The translations under genes were made by a program, and so were the position numbers. Below, piece after piece: positions 19,366-30,200 of a DNA stretch of 32,431 nt (the first letter of the stretch is position 1; every line of letters starts with the position of its first letter). Below the pieces are notes generated by a model. That model was given only the letters and a program-made list of their open reading frames with translations. It made no database searches and was not told where the DNA came from. The stretch comes from Rhizophagus sp. LPA8_4_AMF (taxonomy: Eukaryota; Glomeromycota; Glomeromycetes; Glomerales; Glomeraceae). The DNA is taken from positions 1 to 32,431 of the forward strand of contig JADRCO010000490.1 in NCBI GenBank assembly GCA_021464525.1. The letters are read 5' to 3'.

Positions 19366-20040
19366 ATGTCGACCTTATCTAATATTCATTATAATCAATG
19401 TATTGAATGTAAAAAAAAACATAATCAAATCGAAGAATATGATAAGATCATTTCAAATTTAAGAGCAAAAGTTATCAGTGCACAAGATGAATTATTACTC
19501 GCTCAAAAAGAAATTATTGAATATCAAAGATTGCTAAATCTTAAAAGAATCAATTATATTGATTCTGTTTCTCATCTAAATGGTAATAATTCGGATCAAT
19601 GGCATATTTCAAGTGAACAAAGAGACATAGGTATCGGAAAAAATAAAATGGGTTCATAATTTTGTTTATTTTTATTACATGAACTTTTTTCGTTAAATTT
19701 TCTTGTATGTAATTAATAGTTAATAAGGATCGATTCAAACTTTTTTTTGGAAATATTATACCACCAATTACAAGGAACCTTCTTATTGATCATATTGAAA
19801 CTGCTTTTGGGCGTGTTATAGGATATCATAAAGACCCAGTTTCGGTTAGTAATAAAATATCTATTATTTTATTTATATTAAAATATCTTTTACTAATTCT
19901 TTGTTAATTATATTAAGCCATTTGCATTTATTAATTTTGCTGACGCAAGTGGATATAATGCTGCACTTAGTCAAGGCAGCATCCGGGTAAAGGGAGTGAA
20001 TGTTCGTATTGAAGTGCCTCGTTCAAGAAAGTTTAATTAG
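19366..20040 (+). CDS. Coiled-coil plus RRM RNA-binding protein, 170 aa, three exons
   Basis: Proposed exons are 19366-19630, 19720-19844 and 19918-20040. The first donor could instead be GTAATA after 19579, which is also in phase; I chose GTATCG because the intervening residues look coding and the intron is then 89 nt. Residues about 10-65 form a coiled coil after a CIEC pair (KKKHNQIEEYDKIISNLRAK, QDELLLAQKEIIEYQRLLNL). Residues about 93-168 are an RNA recognition motif with RNP2 (KLFFGNI) and RNP1 (KPFAFINF-type, spelled PFAFINF after the splice), then GYNAALSQGSIRVKGVNVRI. RRMs bind single-stranded RNA. The coiled coil would dimerise it. Only one RRM is present and no wider family name can be given. 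Confidence 0.78.
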
Positions 20041-21285
20041 TCTAAATTAGTATTATATTATATATGTAATTTTGAGAATTATTTGTAAATAAAGAAAAAA
20101 GTTAACATTTGTGAGTATTCACAAGGATCTGAACTTCTGAAGTATTGTAATTTGAAATTTAGAATCAGTGATGAGAATACATTACATATGCAGCATTATG
20201 TAATTATGAGTCTATTTAATACATATGATAAATCGATATGTTAATAAATGTTTCTTTAAGTTATAAACTTTTCGCAACGTCAGTGTTGTATATATGTGTG
20301 ACTACGTAACGGTAATATACGTGAGTAGAAAGCAAACCTTGTTCTTTAGTCTTGTCGGACAAAATCCAGATAGAAGTTTCACAAACCTTATGTCGGGAAA
20401 ACTTTTATTATTATCGTACTTACTATAAAATGTCGATCTCTAAATATAATCAAAAAGATCTGTGATTTTATTTCATTCAGTAATTAAATTTAAAAAGAGA
20501 AACGAATAAATGGTACCTTAAAGTCCTGAAATGTTTGTAAACTTTTGCAAACTTGCGGTTGACCAATTCATTTACGCGATTTTTAATTTTATTTTTACTT
20601 TTTTTATAAACAACAAACAATTTTTATAACCATTAAAACCCTTCGTCGGATATTTTAAATTTTACGATTTGCTAACAATAACATCTTGGCAACTTGGCAA
20701 AATTTCTTGGCCATATAGTTTCGTGACATCTATAATTAACCTTGTTTATGTTTAAATTCGAAAAAAAGGGTGAATTTTACCTGCTAAAATCCAAATACGT
20801 AATTATCCGCTAACCATAAATATTCATCATTTTTCTTGGCATCCCTCGTTTTAGATTTCCCTTTCGTTAATCTGATATAAATATAAACGGAAGATCAATT
20901 TATATTTAAATTATACAAATTCTATTTACAGATGAGAATAATAGCCCCGATTATACCGATTATCAAAATTCAAGTGAAGATTTTTTTTTTCCTCAAAATA
21001 AAAAATTTTTTTGTTATCTTATTTGACGTTTTTTAATTAATATGATGCTATCTGAGTTCTTTACTAAATTTTCCACAAACGCGCATAGTTATCATTTTAT
21101 AATGACGTATTTAACTTTAATTGGTAATTTTAAGGGCGCAATTTACAGAATTTCTTTATTAATAAATCGTATGTCATCGCTCATCTTTGAAAAGATATAA
21201 AAGGTCTCAAGTTTAAGCTCAAAATCTACCAATACGACTTCCTTGTTTTTTAACATAACCTCAAGAATATTATTTCTTTTTAAAA
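20041..21285. other. Intergenic region, 1.2 kb
   Basis: GTAAATAAAG near 20083 is a likely poly(A) signal for the RRM gene. The middle holds no open frame of note. The 3' part is the chitin deacetylase promoter, with ATGACGTAT near 21102 and a TATA box at 21196-21203. Confidence 0.45.
21196..21203 (+). promoter_or_regulatory. TATA box of the chitin deacetylase gene
   Basis: TATAAAAG lies 83-90 nt upstream of the ATG at 21286, a suitable distance for a fungal core promoter with a short leader. Confidence 0.55.
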
Positions 21286-22676
21286 ATGTTGCCTCTTCTT
21301 TACACTTTCGCTCTCGTGTTATCATTTTTGACATTTGTTAATGCTCAGTTACCAGGAAATTGGCCACCAATGGATAAACCTCCACCAGTTAATGATGAAT
21401 GGACTAAATTAGTCGATATGTCACAAGTTCCGAATGCTCCTATATCAAAAGTTGCAGGAGATTGTGGAGCAAATGATGATTTTTGTAACTGGAGCTGTAC
21501 TGGATGTGTTCGTACTAATACAACTGATATTACCCAATGCCCGGGAAAATTCGGTTAATATTTTTATTTTTAATTTTTGATCTGTTTTAATTAGTTCAAT
21601 TAATTTTTAAAAAAAAATGTTTTTTTTTATATTTAAAATTAGATTGGGGTCTCTCTTTCGATGATGGTCCAACGTAAGTTTTTATTTGAATTAAAAAATG
21701 TTGTACTGAGTATTAATTTGCTAAAAAAAAAAAAAAAATTTTTTTTTTTTTTTTTATTATTCTAGAGAATTTACGCCTCCTTTATTAGATTATTTGAATT
21801 CACAAAATATCAAACTGACATTTTTTGTTATCGGTTCTCGCGTAATTGAAAATCCAGAAACCTTGAAAAATGAATTCGCAGCCGGTAAGTCAATAAAGTC
21901 ACATATATATAATATACATATATCATATATGCTTCTTTATATTATATTTATTTATAAAAATTCATCAATTAGGTCATCAAATCGGAGTACATACTTGGTC
22001 TCATACAGCTCTTACAACTCAATCTAATGAGGAAATTATCGCGGAAATCAAATGGACAGAATTGGCAATTAAACAAGCCATTGGTGTTACACCAAAATAT
22101 ATGCGACCACCTTATGGAGATGTTGACGATCGTGTGAGAGCAATTTTATCTCAACTTGGTTATAAAGTTGTCATTTGGGATAAGGATACAAATGACTGGA
22201 TGTCTGGAGAAGACAAATCATTCCAAGTTTCCTGGGTTGAAGGAAATTTTACCGAATGGGTTAAGGAAGATGATACTACAGGACATATATCATTAGAACA
22301 TGATTTATATAAACAATCTGCTGAACAAGGTCCATTAGTTGTACCAATTGTACAAGGTGCTGGATTTACTATTAAACCGGTAGCTCAATGTGTAGGCGAC
22401 ACACAACCTTACCTTGAAAGTACAAATACTGGTACTACTGATACTACAACCGGTTCTACGACTGATACTACAACTGGTGCTACGACTGATACTACAACTG
22501 GTACTACGACTGATACATCCTCTATCACCAATGGAACTCAAAACCTTGAACCTTCATCCGTTGCTGTTACGAGCCCTACAGCCACTACTACATCGAGTGC
22601 TATTTCTCATATAAATAACAATAATTATTTATTGTCTTTCGTACTTTTTATTTTGGGTTATTTCATGGTTATTTAA
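21286..22676 (+). CDS. Chitin deacetylase (polysaccharide deacetylase), GPI-anchored, 373 aa, four exons
   Basis: Exons are 21286-21553, 21643-21673, 21766-21884 and 21973-22676, all in phase. Residues 1-20 are a signal peptide (cleavage near VNA-QLPG). The NodB deacetylase domain carries all five motifs: SFDDGP (94-99, catalytic base and metal Asp), HTWSH (146-150, metal His pair), RPPYGD (184-189), a WDKDTNDW motif (208-215) and SLEHD (246-250, catalytic His). A Cys-rich segment (CGANDDFCNWSCTGC) precedes it, as in fungal cell-wall deacetylases. The tail is a Ser/Thr-rich stalk with repeats, ending in a hydrophobic segment (YLLSFVLFILGYFMVI), the pattern of a GPI anchor. It should convert wall chitin to chitosan at the cell surface; in symbiotic fungi this can limit chitin perception by the plant (known for the family, not shown here). 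Exon 2 is only 31 nt and holds motif 1. Confidence 0.93.
22431..22520 (+). repeat. Coding minisatellite in the Ser/Thr stalk
   Basis: About four tandem copies of a 21-24 nt unit encode G-(S/A/T)-T-T-D-T-T-T. Central copies differ only at one codon, so the array is young or homogenised. Copy number probably varies between strains and sets stalk length. Confidence 0.75.
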
Positions 22677-23614
22677 AATATAAACTTTTATTTTTTATAT
22701 TAAATAGAACTTAGATATAAAAAAACTTTTATTCATTAGCATTTGCGATCTGTATCGCATCCAATTTGTCACTCTATATCGTACTTACATTTTTAATTTT
22801 ATTATTATTGGTATGAAGACTTACAGAATTCTTTTTTTTTTTTAGTGTATGCATTTGATTATTTAATTACATGACATTTGTTTGATTATAAGCTCATATT
22901 AATAAAATAATAAATTTACAAAATTTCAATTTCTGCATTCTTATTGGTCGGATTAGCATATATAATGATGCCACAAGATATTATCTGTTATGTACTGTAC
23001 ATAACTTTATAAAATATTCGTTTCTACTTATATTTACACATAAAATGTGCACAAATTATTACTAAAATTAGATCAATTACATATAAAGAAGGCAATTTTA
23101 CTTGAGGATTTGTTAATTTAGTACTAAATCTATCGACTCACTTTTTTAAATACTGACGCAAGTGAAGGGTAACTACTCTATTACGTAATACGAATCGGTA
23201 ATCGCTGACGTAATGAGGACCAACAACGACACGAAAAGCGAAGAGCATCGAGATTTCCATCGATCAGGGAAATAGTCCAAATTAGTAAAAGGAGAACATG
23301 AATTAAAAGTGGTAACAACTCTTCCTCTTTAATCTCTTGAGGTGGTATATTTGTTTTAACAATAAAAATTTTTTTACGTGTATATTAGTATAACATTAAA
23401 TTTTAACTATATTTGATAATCTACGATTTTTAAGTTTTACTGATTCAGGAAATGACATAGATCCAACTTCTAATAATGTCAAATCATCACAATTTCAACA
23501 TACTTTGAATTTTTTGATGTTCAATTCTCATTGGTTGATAAAGATCAATTGATTTATCTCGAATCAATATTAATTTTTCTTTTTTCGAGAGAAAAAAAAT
23601 TATTTTGATTAAAA
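22677..23614. other. Intergenic region and glycosylase promoter
   Basis: The first 200 bases are A+T-rich 3' flank of the deacetylase gene. From about 23150 the sequence becomes mixed and carries several TGACG-type sites (annotated separately). No ORF is supported. Confidence 0.45.
23154..23213. promoter_or_regulatory. Cluster of CRE/bZIP-like sites
   Basis: TGACGCA at 23154-23160, the perfect palindrome TATTACGTAATA at 23179-23190 and TGACGTAA at 23206-23213 lie within 60 bp, about 400 nt upstream of the DNA glycosylase-like gene. TGACGTAA and TTACGTAA are standard ATF/CREB/AP-1-family targets. The assignment to that gene is inferred from position. Confidence 0.45.
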
Positions 23615-24546
23615 ATGTTTCCAAAAATTCAAGAGCGTACTCTTCGAAGTTCTCGTATCAACCCTTATGGATTATTGTCTTCTGAAATTAAAATTAAAAC
23701 GGAACCAGCGGAAGTAAACGAAGCAAGCTTTACAGGAAATGTGAAAAAACCTTTACCAGATTATTTAGAACCGGATTTAGATGGTAGATAAATATGGACG
23801 CTTAATTTTTAATCCATACTTTTATATAACATATATAACACATGTTTTTTTTGTCATAAAGTGGTATTTGTAGGTTTAATTTCTGGAAACAACGCTTCAG
23901 TAAAACATCATTATTACTCTCATCCTAGTAATATTTTCTATTTGGCCCTTCACCAATCAGGTAATTATATTATTATTTTTTCATAATCTTAAATGTAGAT
24001 AAAAATAATTTTATTTATTTATAGGTTTTACCCCAGTACAAATTTCGCCGGAAGAGGATTACACTCTTCCGGAGAGGTTTAAGATCGGTTTATGCAATCT
24101 AATACGAAGTACAGAGAACCATTCATCTGTTAGTATATATTATTTGTTCAATTTTTTTTTAAGATTTTATTTATCGATCTTCATCTTTATTCTAGTGCAT
24201 ATCTCGTGAAATGATGGATAAAGGGTTTATTGAATTATGGGAGAAGATGGCCAAGGTTAAACCGAAGTTCATCTGTTTGAATGGTAAAATTATGTACAAT
24301 CAACTAGTTAAATCACATAATAGTAAAGATGATTATGGTCTAATTGATTATAAATTTCCCAATAATCAATTATTAAATACAAAATTATTTTACATAACAT
24401 CAACGGCTGGCACAGCAACCAACTTAAAAAAAGAGGAAAAAATTAATCAATTTAGGGAATTAAAAAAATTAATAGAACAAGAAAAGACTGGCATTGATAA
24501 AATGATAGATGAAGAATTTGTTAAAATCAAAGTAGAAAAATGTTAG
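23615..24546 (+). CDS. TDG/Mug-family DNA glycosylase-like protein, 240 aa, four exons
   Basis: Exons are 23615-23783, 23862-23960, 24025-24128 and 24196-24546, all GT-AG and in phase. Residues about 57-220 match the G/T mismatch-specific thymine/uracil DNA glycosylase family: VVFVGLISG...HHYYSHPSNIFYLALHQSGF, then TLPERFKIGLCNLI, FICLNGKIMYNQLV and FYITSTAG. The fold should be a uracil-DNA-glycosylase fold that removes T or U from G mismatches in the nucleus. The family motif A is G-I/L-N-P-G, whose Asn (Asn140 in human TDG, Asn18 in E. coli Mug) activates the attacking water. Here it reads GLISG, with Ile63 at the Asn position and Ser64 at the Pro position. Activity is therefore doubtful. 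A short basic N-terminus contains IKIKTEPAE, resembling a SUMO-consensus-like site. Expression and binding could still be intact. Confidence 0.82.
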
Positions 24547-24859
24547 GATAGTTAAGAGAAAAACTATGAATTGTTTTAAAATGAGTTTAAAATAAATAGG
24601 ATTATACATTTTTCGATGACTTCAGATGAATGTTAACTATAATAATTTGTAGAAACATATATAGATCTTCACATCTTATAAAATTCCTTTATATAATTAC
24701 GCCTTTGAAAAAATCAACTTATATAAGGATTATAAAAAAAAAATAATTAATATTAATATTACTTTAACAAAATAATCAAATTAGACTTTAAAATTATTAA
24801 ACAAATACTTTTTAATTAAGTTTCTAAATTTTATAGAAAATTACTATTATAAATATCAT
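24547..24859. other. 3' flank of the glycosylase-like gene
   Basis: A+T-rich sequence with AAATAAATAGG near 24590 as a possible poly(A) signal. Nothing else is seen. Confidence 0.4.
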
Positions 24860-25075
24860 AAATAAATTAGGGTAAATCTAAATTCAGCTCCTATGTGTGA
24901 TGCTTAAATCTTACTTTATTCCAAAAAGGATACTTTTATGCCGATCATTTAATTCTAGCCAGAATTAAATACGTCATATGATGAATCAAAAAAAAATAAC
25001 ATTGGCGTCTTTAATATTTTAAGTAAACTTGCAGAGCAGTCAAAAATATATATATTGTACATTTTTTTAAATATT
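24860..25075 (+). repeat. Left copy of a ~210-bp direct repeat
   Basis: The segment shares ordered blocks with 30664-30875 in the same orientation: CTCCTATGTGT, the identical 16-mer AATTCTAGCCAGAATT (24951-24966), a TTTAAGTAAA-TTGCA-AGCAG block and AAAAATATATATATT. Similarity is interrupted by short indels. AATTCT and AGAATT form a 6-bp stem. Confidence 0.65.
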
Positions 25076-25629
25076 TATAATTTAAAATAATTTTTTTTTA
25101 TTTTTACAAATCATTTAATTTGATAAATAAATAATCCATTACTATGTAATATATAAAGAATAAAAAAAATCTATATATAATATAGAACTTCAGAAAATTC
25201 TTATATGGGTGTAATTGTGTAAAGTTTCAAAAATATTTTTTATTAATAATTTTAAGCAAGAATTTTTAAAGTAAAATTTATATTTAACTTTATAATAATA
25301 TAAAAATAAGTCAGATCCTTGAGTTAACCAACTGAGAAAGCAGAGCATTTTGTCAAGAAGGTATATTTACCCTATACTTACCTGCTGAGTGAATGGGTTC
25401 ACTGACAGTGCATATATGAGGTTTCTCAAGAATAACAGGTGGTTTATTAGTTTTTTTAGATTATTTTTGTTTTCAGTTCTGAATTTTACTTTTATGTATT
25501 ACTTTACACTATACGAACTCAACTAACTAATAAATGTGTTGCAGAAATAAAATAAGTAAATTAATCTTTTAATCTAATTAAATATTTAATTTTATTTTTA
25601 TTTTACTAAATAAAAAATATACATGCTGC
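25076..25629. other. A+T-rich non-coding stretch
   Basis: No gene. At 25316-25440 a slightly richer segment contains GAGTTAACCAACTGAGAAAGC, which on the minus strand resembles the D-arm of a tRNA (TCTCAGTTGGTTAA). No complete tRNA can be folded around it. Confidence 0.4.
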
Positions 25630-25778
25630 CCAAATTCAAAATTGCCAATCCAAATCCCAAATCCTAAATTTCAAATTTCAAATTCCAAATTTTTCATATA
25701 GTGCTAAATCCCAAATTTCAAATTAATTTATTATAACCTAAATCCCAAATCCCAAATCCTAATCCCAAATCCCAAATT
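25630..25778. repeat. Degenerate AAATCCC heptamer minisatellite
   Basis: Repeated words AAATCCC, AAATCCT, AAATTTC and AATCCCAA run through the segment, the cleanest at 25738-25776. A 26-bp T-rich piece (25690-25706) and an A+T-rich piece (25722-25735) interrupt it. The unit is related to, but not the same as, known telomere repeats. Confidence 0.7.
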
Positions 25779-26899
25779 ATATTGAATTTTAGCAACATGT
25801 ATAATAAAAAATAATATTGTATATTTTACATTCATTTTACATATGTTTTCAGGATCCCGCTTACTCCTAATAAAGATCTCTGTAGAAATTTTAACTTTTA
25901 TATGTAATTTTACCTTACTTTTTCTTGAAATTCTATTGGTTAATTGATCTAAAAAGGAAAAAAATTAAAATAATGCAAAGTAACATTTCCTTTTTTATAT
26001 ATAATTTATCTATATATAATAGGATCTTCAAAGTATTTTACATATAAATTTTACCTTAGGTTTACTGATACCTCTATTAGAAGTAAGTGAAGTTCTATAT
26101 TTTCTAAACATTCCTTTTTTATAGAGCTAAATATTCAAAAAAAAAATGATAAAAAATATTAAAATTTAAAAGGTATATTAATAAAATTATCTTAATAATA
26201 TTTTTTTTCTAAAATAAAAATAATAATTTTTTTATTTTTAATAAATTTAATCTAATTTATGAAAATTTATTAAAATATCTGTTTGAAATTACTATATAAC
26301 TTCTGCTAAATAATAGGCAATGTAAACCTATACATGTAGACAAGTATTAGTTTTACTAATAAATTACATTTAATTGATTATTATTAATAAGATAGGTAAA
26401 TATTAAAGGTAATTAATGAATATTATATATAATATATTTTATATTTTATATTTTATATAGTAATAGATTATTTATTTATTATATTAGATGATCTGTAGAA
26501 AAAAAAAAATAAATAAATAATTTCAAAATATTTTTTTTAATTAAAGTATTATATTTGAATTTTAATTTCTTTATTTACTTTAAATATTTATACTTAGTAT
26601 TAAATGTTACAATACTTTTACTTAATAAATTTAACAATAGTAAATTTAATATTTTTAAATTATCATTATTTTACACTTATTCTATAATGTAATCTATAAG
26701 AAAAACTGAAATTAAACTAATTAAATGAATTATTTAAATAAAAAATATTATCTCTTTAACAGTTTTATAAGCAAATTTTCTTATAATTTTTAAATTAAGA
26801 TAAATAATATTATAAAAATTTTTAATTTTAACTAAATCATTATATAATATATTAATCTACATGCTGATTATAAAAATATATAATGAATTATTTTAGGGC
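25779..26899. other. Extremely A+T-rich stretch
   Basis: Blocks at about 25877-25925 and 26023-26065 (GATCT...ATAAATTTTACCTTA) look like diverged copies about 146 bp apart. The rest is low-complexity A/T with no coding signal. Confidence 0.4.
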
Positions 26900-27073
26900 A
26901 GTGACACATATTATGTCATATTTAGTTTAATATAAACTTACCCCTCCTCTCCCTCTTGTCAGATTTAACAGCCAATTAAATTATTATATTATAAATCATG
27001 TAATTTTATTAAGTGTAATGTAAGATTTTAACTATTCCTCTCCTCTTTTAATAATTACATAATAAGTGTCACT
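26900..27073. mobile_element. 174-bp MITE with 17-bp inverted ends
   Basis: AGTGACACATATTATGT at 26900-26916 matches the reverse complement of 27057-27073 (AGTGACACTTATTATGT) at 16 of 17 bases. The interior has no ORF and carries two CCTCTCC-type tracts. A target-site duplication is not clear. The GTGTCAC word is also present in the ends of the adjacent MULE, so the two may be related. Confidence 0.6.
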
Positions 27074-27216
27074 CCTCTTACTGATCATTAAAATTAAACC
27101 ATAAATTAATATACAAACTGGTAATTTAAAATTTTCAAATATTACATTATTATTTAGTTAAAGCAGTAATATATAAAATATCATATTATTATATTTAATT
27201 TAAGAAGTTTGCTATT

Positions 27217-30200
27217 TATCACCACTGGTATTTACCACTAGTGTCACGTGATTATATATCACATGACTTTAGAACTTCATTATTATTACTTGTTATTATA
27301 TGTAATAAAATAAAATTGATACATTTAATAAAAAGAAATTGATACAAGCTAAATCATTATTTATTTCAAGTGCAACTATTCATTACATTATATAACCAAC
27401 CACATTGCCCAACTATATAAAACTATGAGCAAACGTACTTATTTGCAGAAATTTTCTGAGATACAGATATCTTGGTAATTTTCAAGCTGGATTCATTATT
27501 CCAAGTATTCGTTTTCTTTGTTAGCAGACGATTCGCTTTATATTTTGAACAACCTCAGATATTATGCCCTTTTCCAGTGCAATAGCTACATATTTTCTGT
27601 ACTGTCACACCAGATTTGTCTGATGTAATACGATTATTTTCTACCATTGATTTATATCTCTTTGGAGGCTGTTCTTTTGGTTTATGATATTCCAGGTTTG
27701 ATATTTCAGAAAGAATGGATAAAGGTTGATGATTATTTTGAATAGAAGACCTTTAGGACTCCCATAATAATTCAGCACCTGAAAAGAATATAAAAATCTT
27801 AATATTTTTGATGTTTAAACTATGCATATATGACGTTTGTTTAGTACCTAAAAAAGAAATAGTACTTTCGGTATTATCAATGCTTAAACTGATACTTCTA
27901 TAATATTTCATGATAAACTGGATCAAAATTCTAATTAATTCAGCTGTAGCATTTTCTGTAATGGCGATTTGAATGCTTGTTTTAGCTACAGATATTGCAG
28001 CACCAAATTGAATATTTTGTCAACCCTTTCTCTAATCATTGGAATATATACATCTGTTCTAAATTGATTCATGTAGCTCAATAGTATCGCCATATGATTT
28101 CTTTCGCCATTTACAATCGTAATAAAACTCACTGAATTAGTAAGTAGATCCAATTTCAAATTTAACCAACATGTATAAATATGCGAAATATGAAATATTG
28201 CATTATCTGACTGAATAAACGTCCTGAACTGATGATAGCATATCATTCCTTGATTAACGATAAATATACAGGTGCAAAGCATTGTTGAATCTCTAAGTAT
28301 AACAATGTAGTGTGTAATTTGGAAGTTTTTAACACAATATATGATACTTTCCAAAGCTTGCTAATGTCACTGTAGGATATACCATTGAGAAGGTCTTATA
28401 AACGAATTTGAGGTATATCATGTAAATGCTCTAATATACCATTAAAAATGCTTTCGTCATCTTCAACTTGATTAATTAAAATTAAATTAGCTTGATAAAG
28501 CAGAGCTTGGTTCATTTGAGTTCTTTGAATTAACAACAGAATAGGCAATAGATTTACTTGTAATACAGTATTGAGTTCTTTAAAAATCATTTTATAAATT
28601 AATGGAAGGCTAACTGATGGATTTGATCCATAGTAATCATTAATTCAGGTATATTGAGATTCTTTATTTAATACGTGCTCAACGGCCTTTACTAACTTTT
28701 TTAATAAAGTACCTCGGTCAACAAGTTTTTTTATAATACCATTGATCGATTCTACACGTTATGTGCTTTCTATACCTACAGTGAATATTTTTGATATGCA
28801 ATATTAAGCCCAATATTCTCAATTAGGATAAAGTCATTTTTCAAGGTATAGACGATACAGCTCGTACTTGATCAACATTTCTTGATATTTCATATCAAAT
28901 TGTTCTTCACTATAGCTATTCCTCATAGTGTAAATATTAGTTACGAAACTTAACACAGCTTTATCCTAAAGCTTAGTTTTTGCTTTCTTTTGATATTTTC
29001 AAGAAGATGGTAAATGCACAATAAGTGACGTGTTTGTGAATAGACTACTTGAACAGCTGCTATGGCCGAGTCACTGTCAGTAAATAAAACCTTAGGTAGA
29101 AGATTGCTAATTGCTTGTAATGTACATTGGAGAATCCAATTAAAATCAGCCTAATTTTCATATTCTATCAATGCTTGCATTATGATTCTTGATTTATAAT
29201 TATTGTCTATTATAATAAATAGACTAAGAGCTATCTCGTATCAGTTGGTTTTTAAGGTAGTATCATATACAATGACGTCGTGAAATTTGGGCCATAGATC
29301 ATTACATTGTTGGCTCATCATTCAGAATAGCCTTGTGAGTTCGTTAGCTGGTCCTTCTAATCGTGGTATAATAACATAATCTGGATCATCTTCCCATTAT
29401 TTTAACAGATGTAAAAGTATCGTAGCAGCATCAGTTTCATTATGAATTCTAACACCCCAGAACCTTTAAATTGCATTGTATAAGTTTTTTTGCAATTCTA
29501 TGCTGAGGATATTCTTGAACAAGCAGTTTATATTGCTGTTCTACATCTAGATTTCCATTTGTGGTATAGTGTTTGATTTTGTCTATAATTTGTTGTGAAA
29601 GTCGTAAGTTTTTTAGTGCAAATTTGATAGTTTTTGGATTACATTGATGGTTATGCTCCTGTGTAAATTTGGTAAGACATATAAGATTTGTATTTTTACT
29701 GAAATAGAAACTTGCTTGCCATAGACAACCGGTTTTATATGATGTATATTCCTGATGTGAACTAATATCCTCAACCTTCTTTGGTTTATGAGTTCCAGAT
29801 TTTCAGCAAATATAGTCACAGCATCGAATGATAGATTTATCAATGGGATCAACATCCTTATAACTTTTATTAACTACAAACCCATTTTGCTTTGCATATG
29901 AATCAATGATCACTTGGACTGATTTTTAATCACTGAATAAATCACTGATCTTTAATTTAACTTCATTTACATTAACTATCTTATCGTTTGTATCACTTTC
30001 TTCATTACCAGATAAATGAATTTCTGATACGTTATAGATTTCTTCAAAGTATAGAGGCGAAATTATTTTATTATCCATTAAGAAAATAAAGATAATGCAA
30101 TATGGTAGAAAAGACTATTTACTACTTTTCAGCAAGAATTATATAAGGAAATGTATTTTAACTGATAGGCTATATAGTATATTTGCTATGACCTAATAGG

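Noticed and set aside
22335-22614. Frames with Ser/Ile/Cys or Leu/Ile repeats on both strands
   Set aside because: They are other-frame shadows of the Thr-rich repeats in the chitin deacetylase stalk.
25316-25440. tRNA or tRNA-derived SINE
   Set aside because: Only a D-arm-like TCTCAGTTGGTTAA is present on the minus strand; no acceptor stem, anticodon arm or B box fits at the right spacing.
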